Source: Butyrivibrio proteoclasticus B316
GTDB taxonomy: Bacteria > Bacillota > Clostridia > Lachnospirales > Lachnospiraceae
DNA: 64,000 bases
Assembly (NCBI RefSeq): GCF_000145035.1
Contig: NC_014387.1
Location: 124,001 to 188,000, forward strand
Direction: 5' to 3'
Part shown: positions 1 through 8,135 of the stretch, one piece after another
Layout: every line of letters begins with the position of its first letter
How positions within the stretch are numbered: the first letter of the stretch is position 1
Position numbers and translations under genes: made by a program
Notes under the pieces: model-generated
Seen by the model: only the letters and a program-made list of their open reading frames with translations
Databases searched by the model: none
What the model was told of the DNA's origin: nothing

Positions 1-558
1 CCTATGAATGTTAATGACGTTGGTAACAGGATAGAAGTTGGTATTGCCAAGGAAAGAGCTGTTCTGGCTGAAGTCAAGAAGAGAGCAGATTATGTTATTG
101 ACTCATCAAATCTTCTCACTAGAGAGCTCAAGGAAGAACTGGACAGGATCTTTGTCAAAAATGAGAGCTACAATTCTTTGATGGTTACGATTCTGTCATT
201 TGGCTTTAAGTATGGAATTCCGGCGGATGCAGATCTGGTATTTGATGTAAGATTCCTCCCGAATCCTTTTTATATTGATGAGTACAAGCATCAGACAGGA
301 AATGATAAGGGAGTTCAGGATTATGTTAAGAGTTTCCCTGCCTGTGGAGAATTCCTGGATAAGCTGACAGATATGCTACAGTTCCTGATACCGGGATATG
401 TACAGGAAGGAAAGTATCAGCTTGTTGTAGGAATCGGTTGTACCGGTGGTCAGCATAGAAGCGTGACAATTGCCAACGAACTATATGACCGACTTAGGAA
501 CGCTGACGGAAACTATGGATTAAAGCTGTTGCACAGAGATGTTAAACAGGCTAAATAA
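1..558 (+). CDS. rapZ: RapZ family nucleotide-binding protein, C-terminal part (5' end outside window)
   Basis: C-terminal 185 or so residues of a RapZ/YvcJ protein. The reading frame is open through base 1, so the first ATG at base 4 is internal and the P-loop N-terminal half lies outside the window. Visible family marks are the segment DVRFLPNPFY and the signature GCTGGQHRSV, which belong to the C-terminal domain. In enterobacteria this domain binds GlmZ/GlmY RNAs; in Firmicutes YvcJ is a GTPase with an unclear role linked to competence and envelope metabolism. It is followed after 25 bases by whiA, the conserved rapZ-whiA-crh order, but the glmR (yvcK) gene normally between rapZ and whiA in Bacillus is absent here. 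Confidence 0.93.
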   Translation, partial: PMNVNDVGNRIEVGIAKERAVLAEVKKRADYVIDSSNLLTRELKEELDRIFVKNESYNSLMVTILSFGFKYGIPADADLVFDVRFLPNPFYIDEYKHQTGNDKGVQDYVKSFPACGEFLDKLTDMLQFLIPGYVQEGKYQLVVGIGCTGGQHRSVTIANELYDRLRNADGNYGLKLLHRDVKQAK

Positions 559-583
559 TTTAGAACATATGGAGTATTGACAT

Positions 584-1531
584 ATGTCTTTTTCTCTTGA
601 AGTAAAAGAGGAACTATCTAAACATATCGGGTCGTCGAGACATTGTCAGCTGGCTGAGATAGCAGCCATAATAGATGGTGCTGGATTCATAAGAGCCGGC
701 GAAGATGGGAAACTAGCGCTTTATTTGCAGGATGACAACCCGCTGGTGGTTAGAAAGTTCTTTACATTATTACGAAAAGCATTTAATATAGGAACTAGCA
801 TTTTGGAGGATGTCCCTAATATCAAGGAAAATGGGCGTATTTACAGGCCTGTTATAGTTGATGGCAAGGATTTACATTCTGTTCTTGGAGCAATCAGAAT
901 GATAGATACAGAAGGCCACATAAGGGATATCAGCGATGGGATGAGCCCGCAGGTAACTAGAAATTCCTGTTGCAAGAGAGCCTTCCTAAGAGACTCATTT
1001 ATGTGTCTTGGATCCATCAGTGATCCTAACAAAGGTTATCATCTTGAATACGTCTGCGACCGAAGGCAGCAGGCAGAGAACCTTCAGGAGATGATAGAAT
1101 CTTTTGATATCAAGGCGATGATAGTCCGCAGGAAGAAGTATTATGTACTATATATTAAGGAAGGCGCAGGAATTGTTGATCTTCTTAATATAATGGAAGC
1201 TCCGGTTAGTCTCATGAATCTTGAGAATCTTCGAATTGTCAAGGAAATGCGCAACTCGATTAACAGAAGAGTTAATTGTGAAGTTGCTAACATCACCAAA
1301 ACTGTCAATGCTGCTACCAAGCAGATTGAGGACATCACATATTTGAGAGACCATTACGGTTTTGAGAATTTACCAGTGAACCTCAGGGAAATGGCAGAAG
1401 TCAGGCTTGAACATCCAGATTCAACTCTTTTGGAACTAGGCAGATTTCTGGATCCGGAAGTTGGTAAATCGGGAGTTAATCATAGGCTTAGGAAACTAAG
1501 TGAACTCGCAGATAAGTTAAAGGGAAAGTAA
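584..1531 (+). CDS. whiA: DNA-binding protein WhiA
   Basis: 315-residue protein starting MSFSLEVKEEL, the usual WhiA length and N-terminus. WhiA has a degenerate LAGLIDADG homing-endonuclease-like fold in its first two thirds and a C-terminal helix-turn-helix, seen here as LREMAEVRLEHPDSTLLELG followed by GVNHRLRKLSELA (about residues 260-310). In actinomycetes it controls sporulation septation genes; in Bacillus it is needed for normal division and chromosome segregation. The ATG at 584 is preceded by GGAG about 9 bases upstream. It sits between rapZ and the HPr-like gene, probably one operon with 25-base gaps. Confidence 0.95.
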   Translation: MSFSLEVKEELSKHIGSSRHCQLAEIAAIIDGAGFIRAGEDGKLALYLQDDNPLVVRKFFTLLRKAFNIGTSILEDVPNIKENGRIYRPVIVDGKDLHSVLGAIRMIDTEGHIRDISDGMSPQVTRNSCCKRAFLRDSFMCLGSISDPNKGYHLEYVCDRRQQAENLQEMIESFDIKAMIVRRKKYYVLYIKEGAGIVDLLNIMEAPVSLMNLENLRIVKEMRNSINRRVNCEVANITKTVNAATKQIEDITYLRDHYGFENLPVNLREMAEVRLEHPDSTLLELGRFLDPEVGKSGVNHRLRKLSELADKLKGK

Positions 1532-1555
1532 CGGATTAGATTCAGGAGGGGAATT

Positions 1556-1816
1556 ATGATCACAAAATCTATCGAAATTAAGTTGCCAAGAGGACTTGAG
1601 GCTAGACCTGTTGCTGAACTTGTTCAGCTTGCAAGTAAATATGATAGTACTGTTCATATTGAGGCGCAGTCCAAAAAGGTTAACGCTAAGAGTATCATGG
1701 GTATGATGACTCTGACACTTAACTCAGGCGAAAATGTAACAGTTATAGCTGAAGGTTCTGATGAAGAATTAGCTGTTGCAGACATGGAGAATTTCCTTCA
1801 GGGAAATATCAAGTAA
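1556..1816 (+). CDS. crh: Crh-like HPr paralogue lacking the catalytic histidine
   Basis: 86-residue HPr-fold protein. The position of the PTS phosphocarrier histidine is Glu15 (GLEARP instead of GLHARP), so it cannot pass phosphate from Enzyme I to Enzyme II. The regulatory serine is kept at residue 46 (KSIMGMMTL), the site phosphorylated by HPr kinase in HPr and Crh. In Bacillus subtilis Crh has Gln15, Ser46 and sits directly downstream of whiA, exactly as here, so a Crh-like role as CcpA corepressor or metabolic signalling partner is the best inference. A strong Shine-Dalgarno (AGGAGGGG) precedes the ATG at 1556. The gene could be misannotated as ptsH by length alone. Confidence 0.88.
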   Translation: MITKSIEIKLPRGLEARPVAELVQLASKYDSTVHIEAQSKKVNAKSIMGMMTLTLNSGENVTVIAEGSDEELAVADMENFLQGNIK

Positions 1817-1850
1817 TTTTAGACATAAAAAAAGCCCTATAAAAGGGAGG

Positions 1851-1878
1851 ATGCCAGGTAAGCTTCCTTACCTGGCAT
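1851..1878. repeat. Perfect 12-bp hairpin after crh
   Basis: ATGCCAGGTAAG (1851-1862) pairs perfectly with 1867-1878 around a CTTC loop. No T-run follows on the plus strand, whereas the minus strand reads into CTTTTATAGGGCTTTTTTT, so it is a better terminator for leftward transcription. It most likely still marks the end of the whiA-crh unit. Confidence 0.6.
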
Positions 1879-2010
1879 ATTATGAAAAAGTTTTTAAAAT
1901 TGGTATTGTCTTAACTCATCTGACAATATTATATTAACAAGAGGATATGTCTAAAAGATGATTCTGAGTAACCATTCTTTTAATTAATTGTAAACAAATT
2001 ATGAACATGA

Positions 2011-2056
2011 GACTTCTGGATGAAATAAAAAGTCATGACCAGAAGTCTTATTTTTG
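2011..2056 (+). terminator. Intrinsic terminator with no gene immediately upstream
   Basis: GACTTCTGG (2011-2019) pairs with CCAGAAGTC (2039-2047), with an additional inner ATGA/TCAT pairing, followed by TTATTTTTG. The preceding 130 bases hold no convincing ORF, so this may end a short untranslated RNA or read-through from crh. Apart from this hairpin and the one at 1851-1878, I see nothing else coding in 1817-2232. Confidence 0.6.
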
Positions 2057-2232
2057 TTTATATCTTTTTAATATTTCGGTAATAAAAGATTTATATCTAT
2101 TGTGCATTTTCGTATATTCAAATGGCAAAATAAAGTATAAAATATGCATAGTGACAGCAATAATATACATAATAGAATGAATTCATAGCTGAAATGGCGA
2201 TAGCCTTTATCCGGGATTTGAGGACGAATTCG

Positions 2233-2436
2233 ATGAAAAATAATGGAGAAAAGGGAACTTTTGTAATAAAGATTGAACGCTGTCAGAATGAGACCTGGCA
2301 AGGAAAACTCACGTGGGCGGATGAAAATAAAAGCATTGCCTTCAGGAGTGCGCTTGAGCTCATGAAGCTTATGAATGAAGCTATGGTGATCACAAAATCT
2401 CAGAATCAGATAGTAGAAAATCATTCTGTATCATAA
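2233..2436 (+). CDS. Small conserved hypothetical protein
   Basis: 67-residue protein of a kind I associate with Lachnospiraceae, with the pattern GTFVIKIERCQNETWQGK, then TWADENKSIAFRS and a leucine/methionine-rich amphipathic end (ALELMKLMNEAM). The function is unknown. I chose ATG 2233 because GAGGA lies 9 bases upstream; an in-frame ATG at 2194 has no such site. A terminator follows at 2453-2494, so it is probably a single-gene transcript. Recognition of the family rests on memory of similar short proteins, not on a search. Confidence 0.7.
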   Translation: MKNNGEKGTFVIKIERCQNETWQGKLTWADENKSIAFRSALELMKLMNEAMVITKSQNQIVENHSVS

Positions 2437-2452
2437 TAATATGTACTTTCGA

Positions 2453-2494
2453 AAGGTCGACGGGTCGGAATTCTCCGGCATGCCGACCTTTTTT
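2453..2494 (+). terminator. Intrinsic terminator
   Basis: AAGGTCG (2453-2459) pairs with CGACCTT (2484-2490), with a smaller inner CGG/CCG pairing, and is followed by a run of T. It ends the small gene at 2233-2436. Confidence 0.75.
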
Positions 2495-2502
2495 CATGAT
2501 AA

Positions 2503-2522
2503 ATGTTGCATAAATGCAACAT
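2503..2522. promoter_or_regulatory. Perfect inverted repeat, possible operator
   Basis: ATGTTGCAT (2503-2511) and ATGCAACAT (2514-2522) form a perfect 9-bp inverted repeat with a 2-base gap. It lies about 45 bases upstream of a TATAAT at 2558-2563, which precedes the GNAT gene. Position and symmetry fit a dimeric regulator site; no regulator can be named. Confidence 0.45.
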
Positions 2523-2604
2523 GCTTTCTTGTGATATGAAATCCAGGTTCCATGTACTATAATAGAGTTGTAATACGTATTTCTATTAGTTTGAGGATCA
2601 TAAC

Positions 2605-3534
2605 TTGCTTAAAAACATCATTTTTTCACTTTCCAAAAATTCGATTTCAGATAATAAGGTCCTGGCAGAGGTTGTCAGTTGTGGACAATACCTTGAGGAC
2701 TGTGGATATAATATTAAACTCTTAGAGGCAGATGACGCCTCATATTCCAAGATAAAAGCTGCAGGTAAAAAGAATACACTTATCGTATGCGACAGTAATG
2801 CTGATGCTCTAAAACTAACGGGCAAAGGATACTACTGCATCGGTGCTATTTATTCCACCAATAAAGATGAGAAATTTGACGGACTTAAATATGTTTTTGA
2901 AGATATAGGAGAGGTCGACGAAGACTCTTTTGTCAAAGCATATCAGAGATACGCAGGTGATCCCTGGGAAGTAATAAGGACTGACAGACTCATTATCCGC
3001 GAGACCACCATAGAAGATGTAGATGAATTCTACAGATTATATCGCGAGCCTGAGATGACCAAATATATGGAAGGTCTTTTTGAAAATCCGGAGGATGAGA
3101 AACGCTATCAAAAGGACTACATCGAGAAAGTATATGGACTTATGGGCTTTGGTGTGTGGACAGTTGTCAGAGCAGAAGATAATACCGTCATAGGCCGGGC
3201 AGGATATTCTATCAGGAACGGATTTGACAACATAGAGCTAGGATTTCTCATAGGTAAAGAGTACCAGAGGCAAGGATATGCTTATGAAGCCTGCAAGGCA
3301 ATACTCGAATATGGTAAAAAGGTTCTGTGCCTTGAAAATGTCCAGGCCCTGGTTAAAAAAGAAAATGAAGTTTCAATCAGACTATGTAAAAGACTAGGAT
3401 TTCATCAGGAAGATGTGGTCAGAGTTGAAGAAAATATATATGGACATAGTTATCAGGGAACCGAAGATAACACAGATATAAGACTAAGTCAGGGAAAATA
3501 CGGAGAATATCTCAAGTTTGAAATCAGGCTGTAA
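2605..3534 (+). CDS. GNAT acetyltransferase with an N-terminal extra domain
   Basis: 309-residue protein. Residues from about 125 on form a GNAT domain of the RimJ/RimL type: RTDRLIIRETTIEDVDEFYRLY, the acetyl-CoA segment FLIGKEYQRQGYAYEACKAIL and VSIRLCKRLGF. The first 120 residues form a separate alpha/beta-like domain (IIFSLSKNSISDNK, then TLIVCDSNADALKLT) that resembles neither a second GNAT nor anything I can name; it could be a HAD-like or receiver-like remnant. The start is a TTG at 2605 with GAGG 8 bases upstream; no in-frame ATG fits better. Substrate unknown. Confidence 0.8.
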   Translation: MLKNIIFSLSKNSISDNKVLAEVVSCGQYLEDCGYNIKLLEADDASYSKIKAAGKKNTLIVCDSNADALKLTGKGYYCIGAIYSTNKDEKFDGLKYVFEDIGEVDEDSFVKAYQRYAGDPWEVIRTDRLIIRETTIEDVDEFYRLYREPEMTKYMEGLFENPEDEKRYQKDYIEKVYGLMGFGVWTVVRAEDNTVIGRAGYSIRNGFDNIELGFLIGKEYQRQGYAYEACKAILEYGKKVLCLENVQALVKKENEVSIRLCKRLGFHQEDVVRVEENIYGHSYQGTEDNTDIRLSQGKYGEYLKFEIRL

Positions 3535-3681
3535 TCAAAAAATAAAATTGTTTTGAATCAAATTTTATGGCAATTTTTAGGTTAATACTGTAATATATTA
3601 GCTGTAACAGTAGAAATAATATTGAAAAATAGGCATTGAGAGGATGTCCTTCTCAGGGGAGAATGTCTATACGGAGGTAAA

Positions 3682-5475
3682 ATGAGTTCATTAGAAATGT
3701 TCAGCCTGGTTGCGGGGTTAGTAGGTGGTCTTGCCATGTTCCTGTATGGAATGAATGTCATGAGCGGCGGACTTACCAAGATGGCCGGAGGCAAGCTTGA
3801 AAGTGTTCTTGCCAAAGTTACCAAACACGCAGTAATCGCATATTTATTCGGAGTGGGAGTAACCGCTCTGGTTCAGTCTTCATCAGCATCAACCGTAATG
3901 GTTGTTGGTCTTGTTAATTCAGGAATCATGACTCTTAAGCAGGCAGTCAGCGTTATCCTTGGTGCTAACCTTGGTACAACATTTACGGCCTGGCTCTTGT
4001 CTTTAAATGCAATCAGCAGTGATAACTTTATAATAAATTTACTCAAACCTGCATCATTTACGCCTTTCCTTGCACTTATAGGTATTGGCCTTTATATGTT
4101 CGGCAAGACTGAGAAAAAGAAAAATGTAGGAACCATCCTTCTTGGATTCTCAGTTCTTATGTTTGGTATGAGTTCTATGTCCAGCGCAGTGTCACCCCTT
4201 AAAGACGTAGATTCATTCAAGGCAATCCTTACAACCTTCAGTAATCCTATTATTGGATTTCTTGTAGGTATTCTTTTCACAATGATCATTCAGAGCTCAG
4301 CCGGAACAATCGGTGTTCTGCAGGCTTTGTCTCTTTCTGTTAAAGTCAAGTACAGCATGGCTATTCCTGTAGTCATCGGTGCTGAGGTTGGTACATGTAT
4401 CACAGCTATTCTTTCATCTCTTGGAGCAAACAAGAACGGTAAGAGAACTGCCCTTATGCATTTGTACTTCAACATCATCAAGGCATCTCTTTTCATGATC
4501 ATATTCTATGCACTTAATGCCATAGTTCACTTTGATTTCATGGACGATAAGATTGGCATGGTTGGAATTGCCGGAATACATACTCTTGTAAACCTCGTGG
4601 CTACACCACTTATGCTTCCGTTTGCACAGCTCCTTGTCAACCTTGCACTTAAGACTATTCCTATCGATGAAAAAGAGAAAAAGGAACAGGAAGAACAGCA
4701 GGGAATCCGTACACTGGACCCAAGATTCCTTTCAAACCCTCCATTTGCTCTTGAACAGGCTCGTCTGGCTGCTATCACAATGGCTAATATGTCTCAGGAT
4801 GCCCTTAATAAGGCAATAGACCTGATCACAGATTATAATCAGGAAGTTGCTGATGAAGTTGAGCACCTTGAGCGTAAGATTGATAGCTATGAAGACCAGC
4901 TTGGAACATATCTTATGAAGATAAACTCCCATCATTTGGGCGAAGCTGACAGCCATACCTTATCTCTTTTGCTGCATTGCATAACAGACTATGAGCGTAT
5001 CAGTGACCACGCCCTTAATATTTCAGAGAAGGCCAAGGGAATGAGCGATGGAAAGAGATCATTCTCGCCCAAGGCCCAGACAGAAATGGATATCTTTGCT
5101 TCTGCGGTAAAAGAGATCATGGACCTTGCCATCAGATCTTTTGCCGAGCAGGATGTGAACCTTGCCAAGACAATCGAGCCTCTTGAAGAGACAATCGATG
5201 GAATCAATATGGAGGTTAAACGCCGCCATGTAAGAAGACTTCGCAAGGGTAAATGTACTATCGAGCAAGGCTTTGATCTGTCTGATATTGGAACAGATTT
5301 TGAGCGAATTGCAGATCACTGCAGTAATATTGCAGTAGGAATTATTGAGGTTGATGAGGACCTCTACGATGCTCATGAGTATCTCGAAACACTCAAGAGA
5401 GAAAAGAGTGACGGATTTGAACAGGCAGTTGACTTCTATGAGAGAAAGTACATGTTGCCTTCAGTTAAGTTCTAA
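3682..5475 (+). CDS. Na/Pi cotransporter family protein with PhoU-like tail
   Basis: 597-residue membrane protein. The first 335 residues are the NptA/PNaS-type transporter with the duplicated signature QSSSAST (65-71) and QSSAGTIG (204-211), flanked by many hydrophobic helices. From about residue 360 a helical PhoU-like domain follows (HLERKIDSYEDQLGTYL ... ISDHALNISEKA ... IADHCSNIAVGI), the usual fusion in Clostridia. It imports phosphate with sodium; the PhoU part probably modulates it. Start ATG 3682 has a GGAGG site 4 bases upstream. It stands alone, followed after 34 bases by an unrelated hydrolase gene. Confidence 0.93.
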   Translation: MSSLEMFSLVAGLVGGLAMFLYGMNVMSGGLTKMAGGKLESVLAKVTKHAVIAYLFGVGVTALVQSSSASTVMVVGLVNSGIMTLKQAVSVILGANLGTTFTAWLLSLNAISSDNFIINLLKPASFTPFLALIGIGLYMFGKTEKKKNVGTILLGFSVLMFGMSSMSSAVSPLKDVDSFKAILTTFSNPIIGFLVGILFTMIIQSSAGTIGVLQALSLSVKVKYSMAIPVVIGAEVGTCITAILSSLGANKNGKRTALMHLYFNIIKASLFMIIFYALNAIVHFDFMDDKIGMVGIAGIHTLVNLVATPLMLPFAQLLVNLALKTIPIDEKEKKEQEEQQGIRTLDPRFLSNPPFALEQARLAAITMANMSQDALNKAIDLITDYNQEVADEVEHLERKIDSYEDQLGTYLMKINSHHLGEADSHTLSLLLHCITDYERISDHALNISEKAKGMSDGKRSFSPKAQTEMDIFASAVKEIMDLAIRSFAEQDVNLAKTIEPLEETIDGINMEVKRRHVRRLRKGKCTIEQGFDLSDIGTDFERIADHCSNIAVGIIEVDEDLYDAHEYLETLKREKSDGFEQAVDFYERKYMLPSVKF

Positions 5476-5509
5476 TTAGTTTAAAAGATGTAATGAGGTG
5501 GATTAGTTA

Positions 5510-6667
5510 ATGAATATAAGAAAGCTGGGCCGATTGGACACTCTTATTGAGAACCAGCGTGAAAAAGGGAGATTACAGGGCGCTACGATTCTCGTTGAAC
5601 ACAATGGTAAAAGAGTTTATGAGAATCACTATGAGCCTGACAGAGAGGATAGCATTTATAAACTCTTTAGCATGACCAAGCCTATTACTTCGGTTGCGGC
5701 TATGATCCTCTATGAGCGCGGAGAACTGGACCTTATGAGCAAGGTTTCAGACTATCTTCCCGCTTTTGCTGAGTGTAAAGTGGCATCACCTGAGGGAATC
5801 ACCAAGGCGGTTAATCCAATTACTATCAAAGACCTTTTGAATATGACATCCGGAATCGTTTATTCAGGAGACTTTGGCGAAGCTGAGAGATCAATGACCA
5901 GAGTATATAAGGAGGCCAAGACTCAGAGACAGTCTGGAATCCTTAGAAGTAATGTGGACGTGTGCAACAAGCTGGCAGAAGGTTATCTTGCCTTTGAACC
6001 TGGAAGCGGATTCAGGTATGGGCATTCAGCCGATATCATGGCCGGAGTCATAGAAGTTATCACAGGCAAGAAGTACTCGGAATTTTTGAAAAAAGAAATC
6101 TTTACACCTCTTAATATGGAGGATACAGGGTTCTGGATCGATGAGAGCAAGGCCTTCAGACAGGCAGTTCTCTATAGAAGAGATAAAACAGGCAAAGTTG
6201 TAAGAGCAGAAGATGATGTAAAAAGACGCATGGAAATGGAGAATCCAACATCCATGCCTTGGTTTGAGATGGGCGGATCAGGCCTTTATTCTACTGCAAA
6301 TGATTATGCTCATTTCGCTCAGATGCTCCTCAACAAGGGCTCATATCACGGCAAAGAGCTGATTGGTAAAAAGACACTTTCCTTTATGACTACTCCACAG
6401 CTGCCATCAGGTATTCAGGGCCAGTTCTGGGATATGAACGGGTGCCTTGGCTACAACTATGGCAATTACTTCAGAATACTGACAGATCCTGCTATGGCTT
6501 CATCTAACGGAAGTATCGGAGAATATGGCTGGGATGGTAAAGCCGGAACATATTTCTTTGTTGATCCAAGTGAAGAGCTGATAGTTATTTACATGCAGCA
6601 GATTGAAGGTGGATGCGATTACAGCTTTATCCGCGGAATTCGTCAGATAGTATATGGAGCAATCTGA
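5510..6667 (+). CDS. Serine hydrolase, beta-lactamase class C / esterase EstB-like
   Basis: 385-residue protein of the beta-lactamase/transpeptidase-like fold. The catalytic SxxK is SMTK (Ser54-Lys57) and the second motif is YGH (Tyr170). The glycine-rich GEYGWDGKAGTYFFVDP near residue 340 takes the place of the KTG-like strand. No signal peptide is visible, so it is likely cytoplasmic and probably an esterase or peptidase rather than a true beta-lactamase. Start ATG 5510 has GAGGTGG upstream. Substrate unknown. Confidence 0.85.
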   Translation: MNIRKLGRLDTLIENQREKGRLQGATILVEHNGKRVYENHYEPDREDSIYKLFSMTKPITSVAAMILYERGELDLMSKVSDYLPAFAECKVASPEGITKAVNPITIKDLLNMTSGIVYSGDFGEAERSMTRVYKEAKTQRQSGILRSNVDVCNKLAEGYLAFEPGSGFRYGHSADIMAGVIEVITGKKYSEFLKKEIFTPLNMEDTGFWIDESKAFRQAVLYRRDKTGKVVRAEDDVKRRMEMENPTSMPWFEMGGSGLYSTANDYAHFAQMLLNKGSYHGKELIGKKTLSFMTTPQLPSGIQGQFWDMNGCLGYNYGNYFRILTDPAMASSNGSIGEYGWDGKAGTYFFVDPSEELIVIYMQQIEGGCDYSFIRGIRQIVYGAI

Positions 6668-6691
6668 GTATCGTGAAATATAAGGAGTAAT

Positions 6692-7252
6692 ATGAAATTC
6701 GAATATATAGAGAAAAAAGAGCAGGGCAAGTTCATTACCCGCTATGATCTGCATTACAGAACTGAGGATGACAAGAAAAAGACCTATGAGATAATCAGCA
6801 GGAATCCTAACCTTAGTAGTTTTGAAGATATCCACAATAAAAAAGCAGATGCTGTTGTCCTCATCATGCATGATGAGACTGGAGAAAAAATCCTCATAAA
6901 CAAGGAATTCAGAATGGCGCCGGGAACCTGGGTTTACAATTTCCCTGCCGGACTTATTGATCCCGGTGAAGAACCGGAAGAAAGCGCAAGGCGCGAACTC
7001 AAGGAAGAGACAGGACTTGACCTTGTATCTATAGATGAATGGATTGGGGAGAGCTACAGCGCAGTAGGATTTTCCAATGAAAAAAATGTGTGCTGCGTAG
7101 GAAAAGCCACCGGCTCTTTTGCCAAGAGTTCATCAACACTGGAGGAAATAGAACCTGGCTGGTACACCAGGGAAGAAGTGAGAAAACTGCTTAAAAAAGA
7201 ACCATTTGCAGCAAGAACACAGGCCTACTGCTATTTGTGGTCTAAGGAATAA
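6692..7252 (+). CDS. NUDIX hydrolase, ADP-ribose pyrophosphatase-like
   Basis: 186-residue protein with an intact Nudix box, starting GLIDPGEEPEES (from Gly87) and ending RELKEETGL (to about residue 109), which matches GX5EX7REUXEEXGU. The upstream beta-strand part (KILINKEFRMAPGTWVYNFPAG) is typical of ADP-sugar pyrophosphatases, which split ADP-ribose into AMP and ribose 5-phosphate; the exact substrate is not shown. AAGGAG precedes the ATG at 6692. It lies 24 bases after the hydrolase gene and 17 bases before the Crp/Fnr gene. Confidence 0.9.
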   Translation: MKFEYIEKKEQGKFITRYDLHYRTEDDKKKTYEIISRNPNLSSFEDIHNKKADAVVLIMHDETGEKILINKEFRMAPGTWVYNFPAGLIDPGEEPEESARRELKEETGLDLVSIDEWIGESYSAVGFSNEKNVCCVGKATGSFAKSSSTLEEIEPGWYTREEVRKLLKKEPFAARTQAYCYLWSKE

Positions 7253-7269
7253 GTATTGGTAATAGCTAT

Positions 7270-8055
7270 ATGAGAGAAAAAACACAGGACGAACAAAATC
7301 TCATACAGACAAAGAATCTGGGAGTATATAAGAATCAGAGCAGGGCCGAGGAACTTAAAAAAGGAATCATCGGCCTTAATATTTGTGAGGAATGTGGTGG
7401 ATTCTGCACAGAGAGCGTACCTCTTATGGAAGGACTTCCTGTTAATGCGCAGGTAAGCCTCATGGAGCATTCCAAACATGAAACACTTAAAAAGGGAAGC
7501 TATCTTTTTAGAGAGGGTGAAGTTGTAGATTCCATCTGTATTATCAGGAAAGGCAGAATTAAGCTTTGCCGATATGACTCACTTGGCAGAGAACAGATAA
7601 TCACAATTCTGGCTGATCACGATATCATCTGGGAAGGAATGTTCCTTGATGGCAGTGTTTACCCGTATTCAGCAGTTTGTCTGACTAATGCGTCTATCTG
7701 CCAGATTCACAGAGATGATTTCATCAAGGTTGTGGATAACCCTACTGCCGCAATGAATATCATTATTTTGCTCAGTAAAAAACTCCATGACGCCAATGAG
7801 AGAAACATGCTACTGTCTACCAAAGACCCAATGGCACGTCTGGCGGGCTTTTTGATGTATAGGGTAGACAGAAGCCCTACTGATGATATAGTATTGAAAC
7901 TCGATGACATTGCTGCGAGTGTAAGTCTTAGAATGGAGACTGTATCGCGTAAGCTCAGAGAACTTGAGAAAATGGGGCTTATAGAGAGACGAGGACACGC
8001 CAAGATCAAGGTCATTGACAGAGATGCCCTAAGAGAAATATATGTTTCTCAGTAA
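7270..8055 (+). CDS. Crp/Fnr family regulator with N-terminal cysteine cluster
   Basis: 261-residue transcription factor: cyclic-nucleotide-binding-like beta barrel (about 60-175; KGSYLFREGEVVDSICIIRKGRIK) and a C-terminal winged helix with the recognition helix VSLRMETVSRKLRELEKMG. Ahead of the barrel lies C39-x2-C42-x3-C46, with more cysteines in the barrel (AVCLTNASIC), so an oxygen-sensing iron-sulfur cluster as in FNR is plausible. It sits just upstream of pflA and pflB, and a perfect FNR box is present before pflB. The ATG at 7270 has no clear Shine-Dalgarno, so the N-terminus is less certain, but the cysteine motif would be lost with a later start. Confidence 0.88.
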   Translation: MREKTQDEQNLIQTKNLGVYKNQSRAEELKKGIIGLNICEECGGFCTESVPLMEGLPVNAQVSLMEHSKHETLKKGSYLFREGEVVDSICIIRKGRIKLCRYDSLGREQIITILADHDIIWEGMFLDGSVYPYSAVCLTNASICQIHRDDFIKVVDNPTAAMNIIILLSKKLHDANERNMLLSTKDPMARLAGFLMYRVDRSPTDDIVLKLDDIAASVSLRMETVSRKLRELEKMGLIERRGHAKIKVIDRDALREIYVSQ

Positions 8056-8135
8056 ATTGTAATATGACGTTTGAATAAGAGCATCTTGAAATGTAGTTTT
8101 GTTTTTTGTTAGATAGGAGAGATATTAGAATTACT

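Noticed and set aside
1556..1816. Calling the HPr-fold protein the PTS phosphocarrier HPr
   Set aside because: The essential histidine is replaced by Glu15, so PTS phosphotransfer is excluded.
5510..6667. Calling the serine hydrolase an antibiotic-resistance beta-lactamase
   Set aside because: No signal peptide and only the generic SxxK/YxH fold motifs; esterase or peptidase roles are at least as likely.
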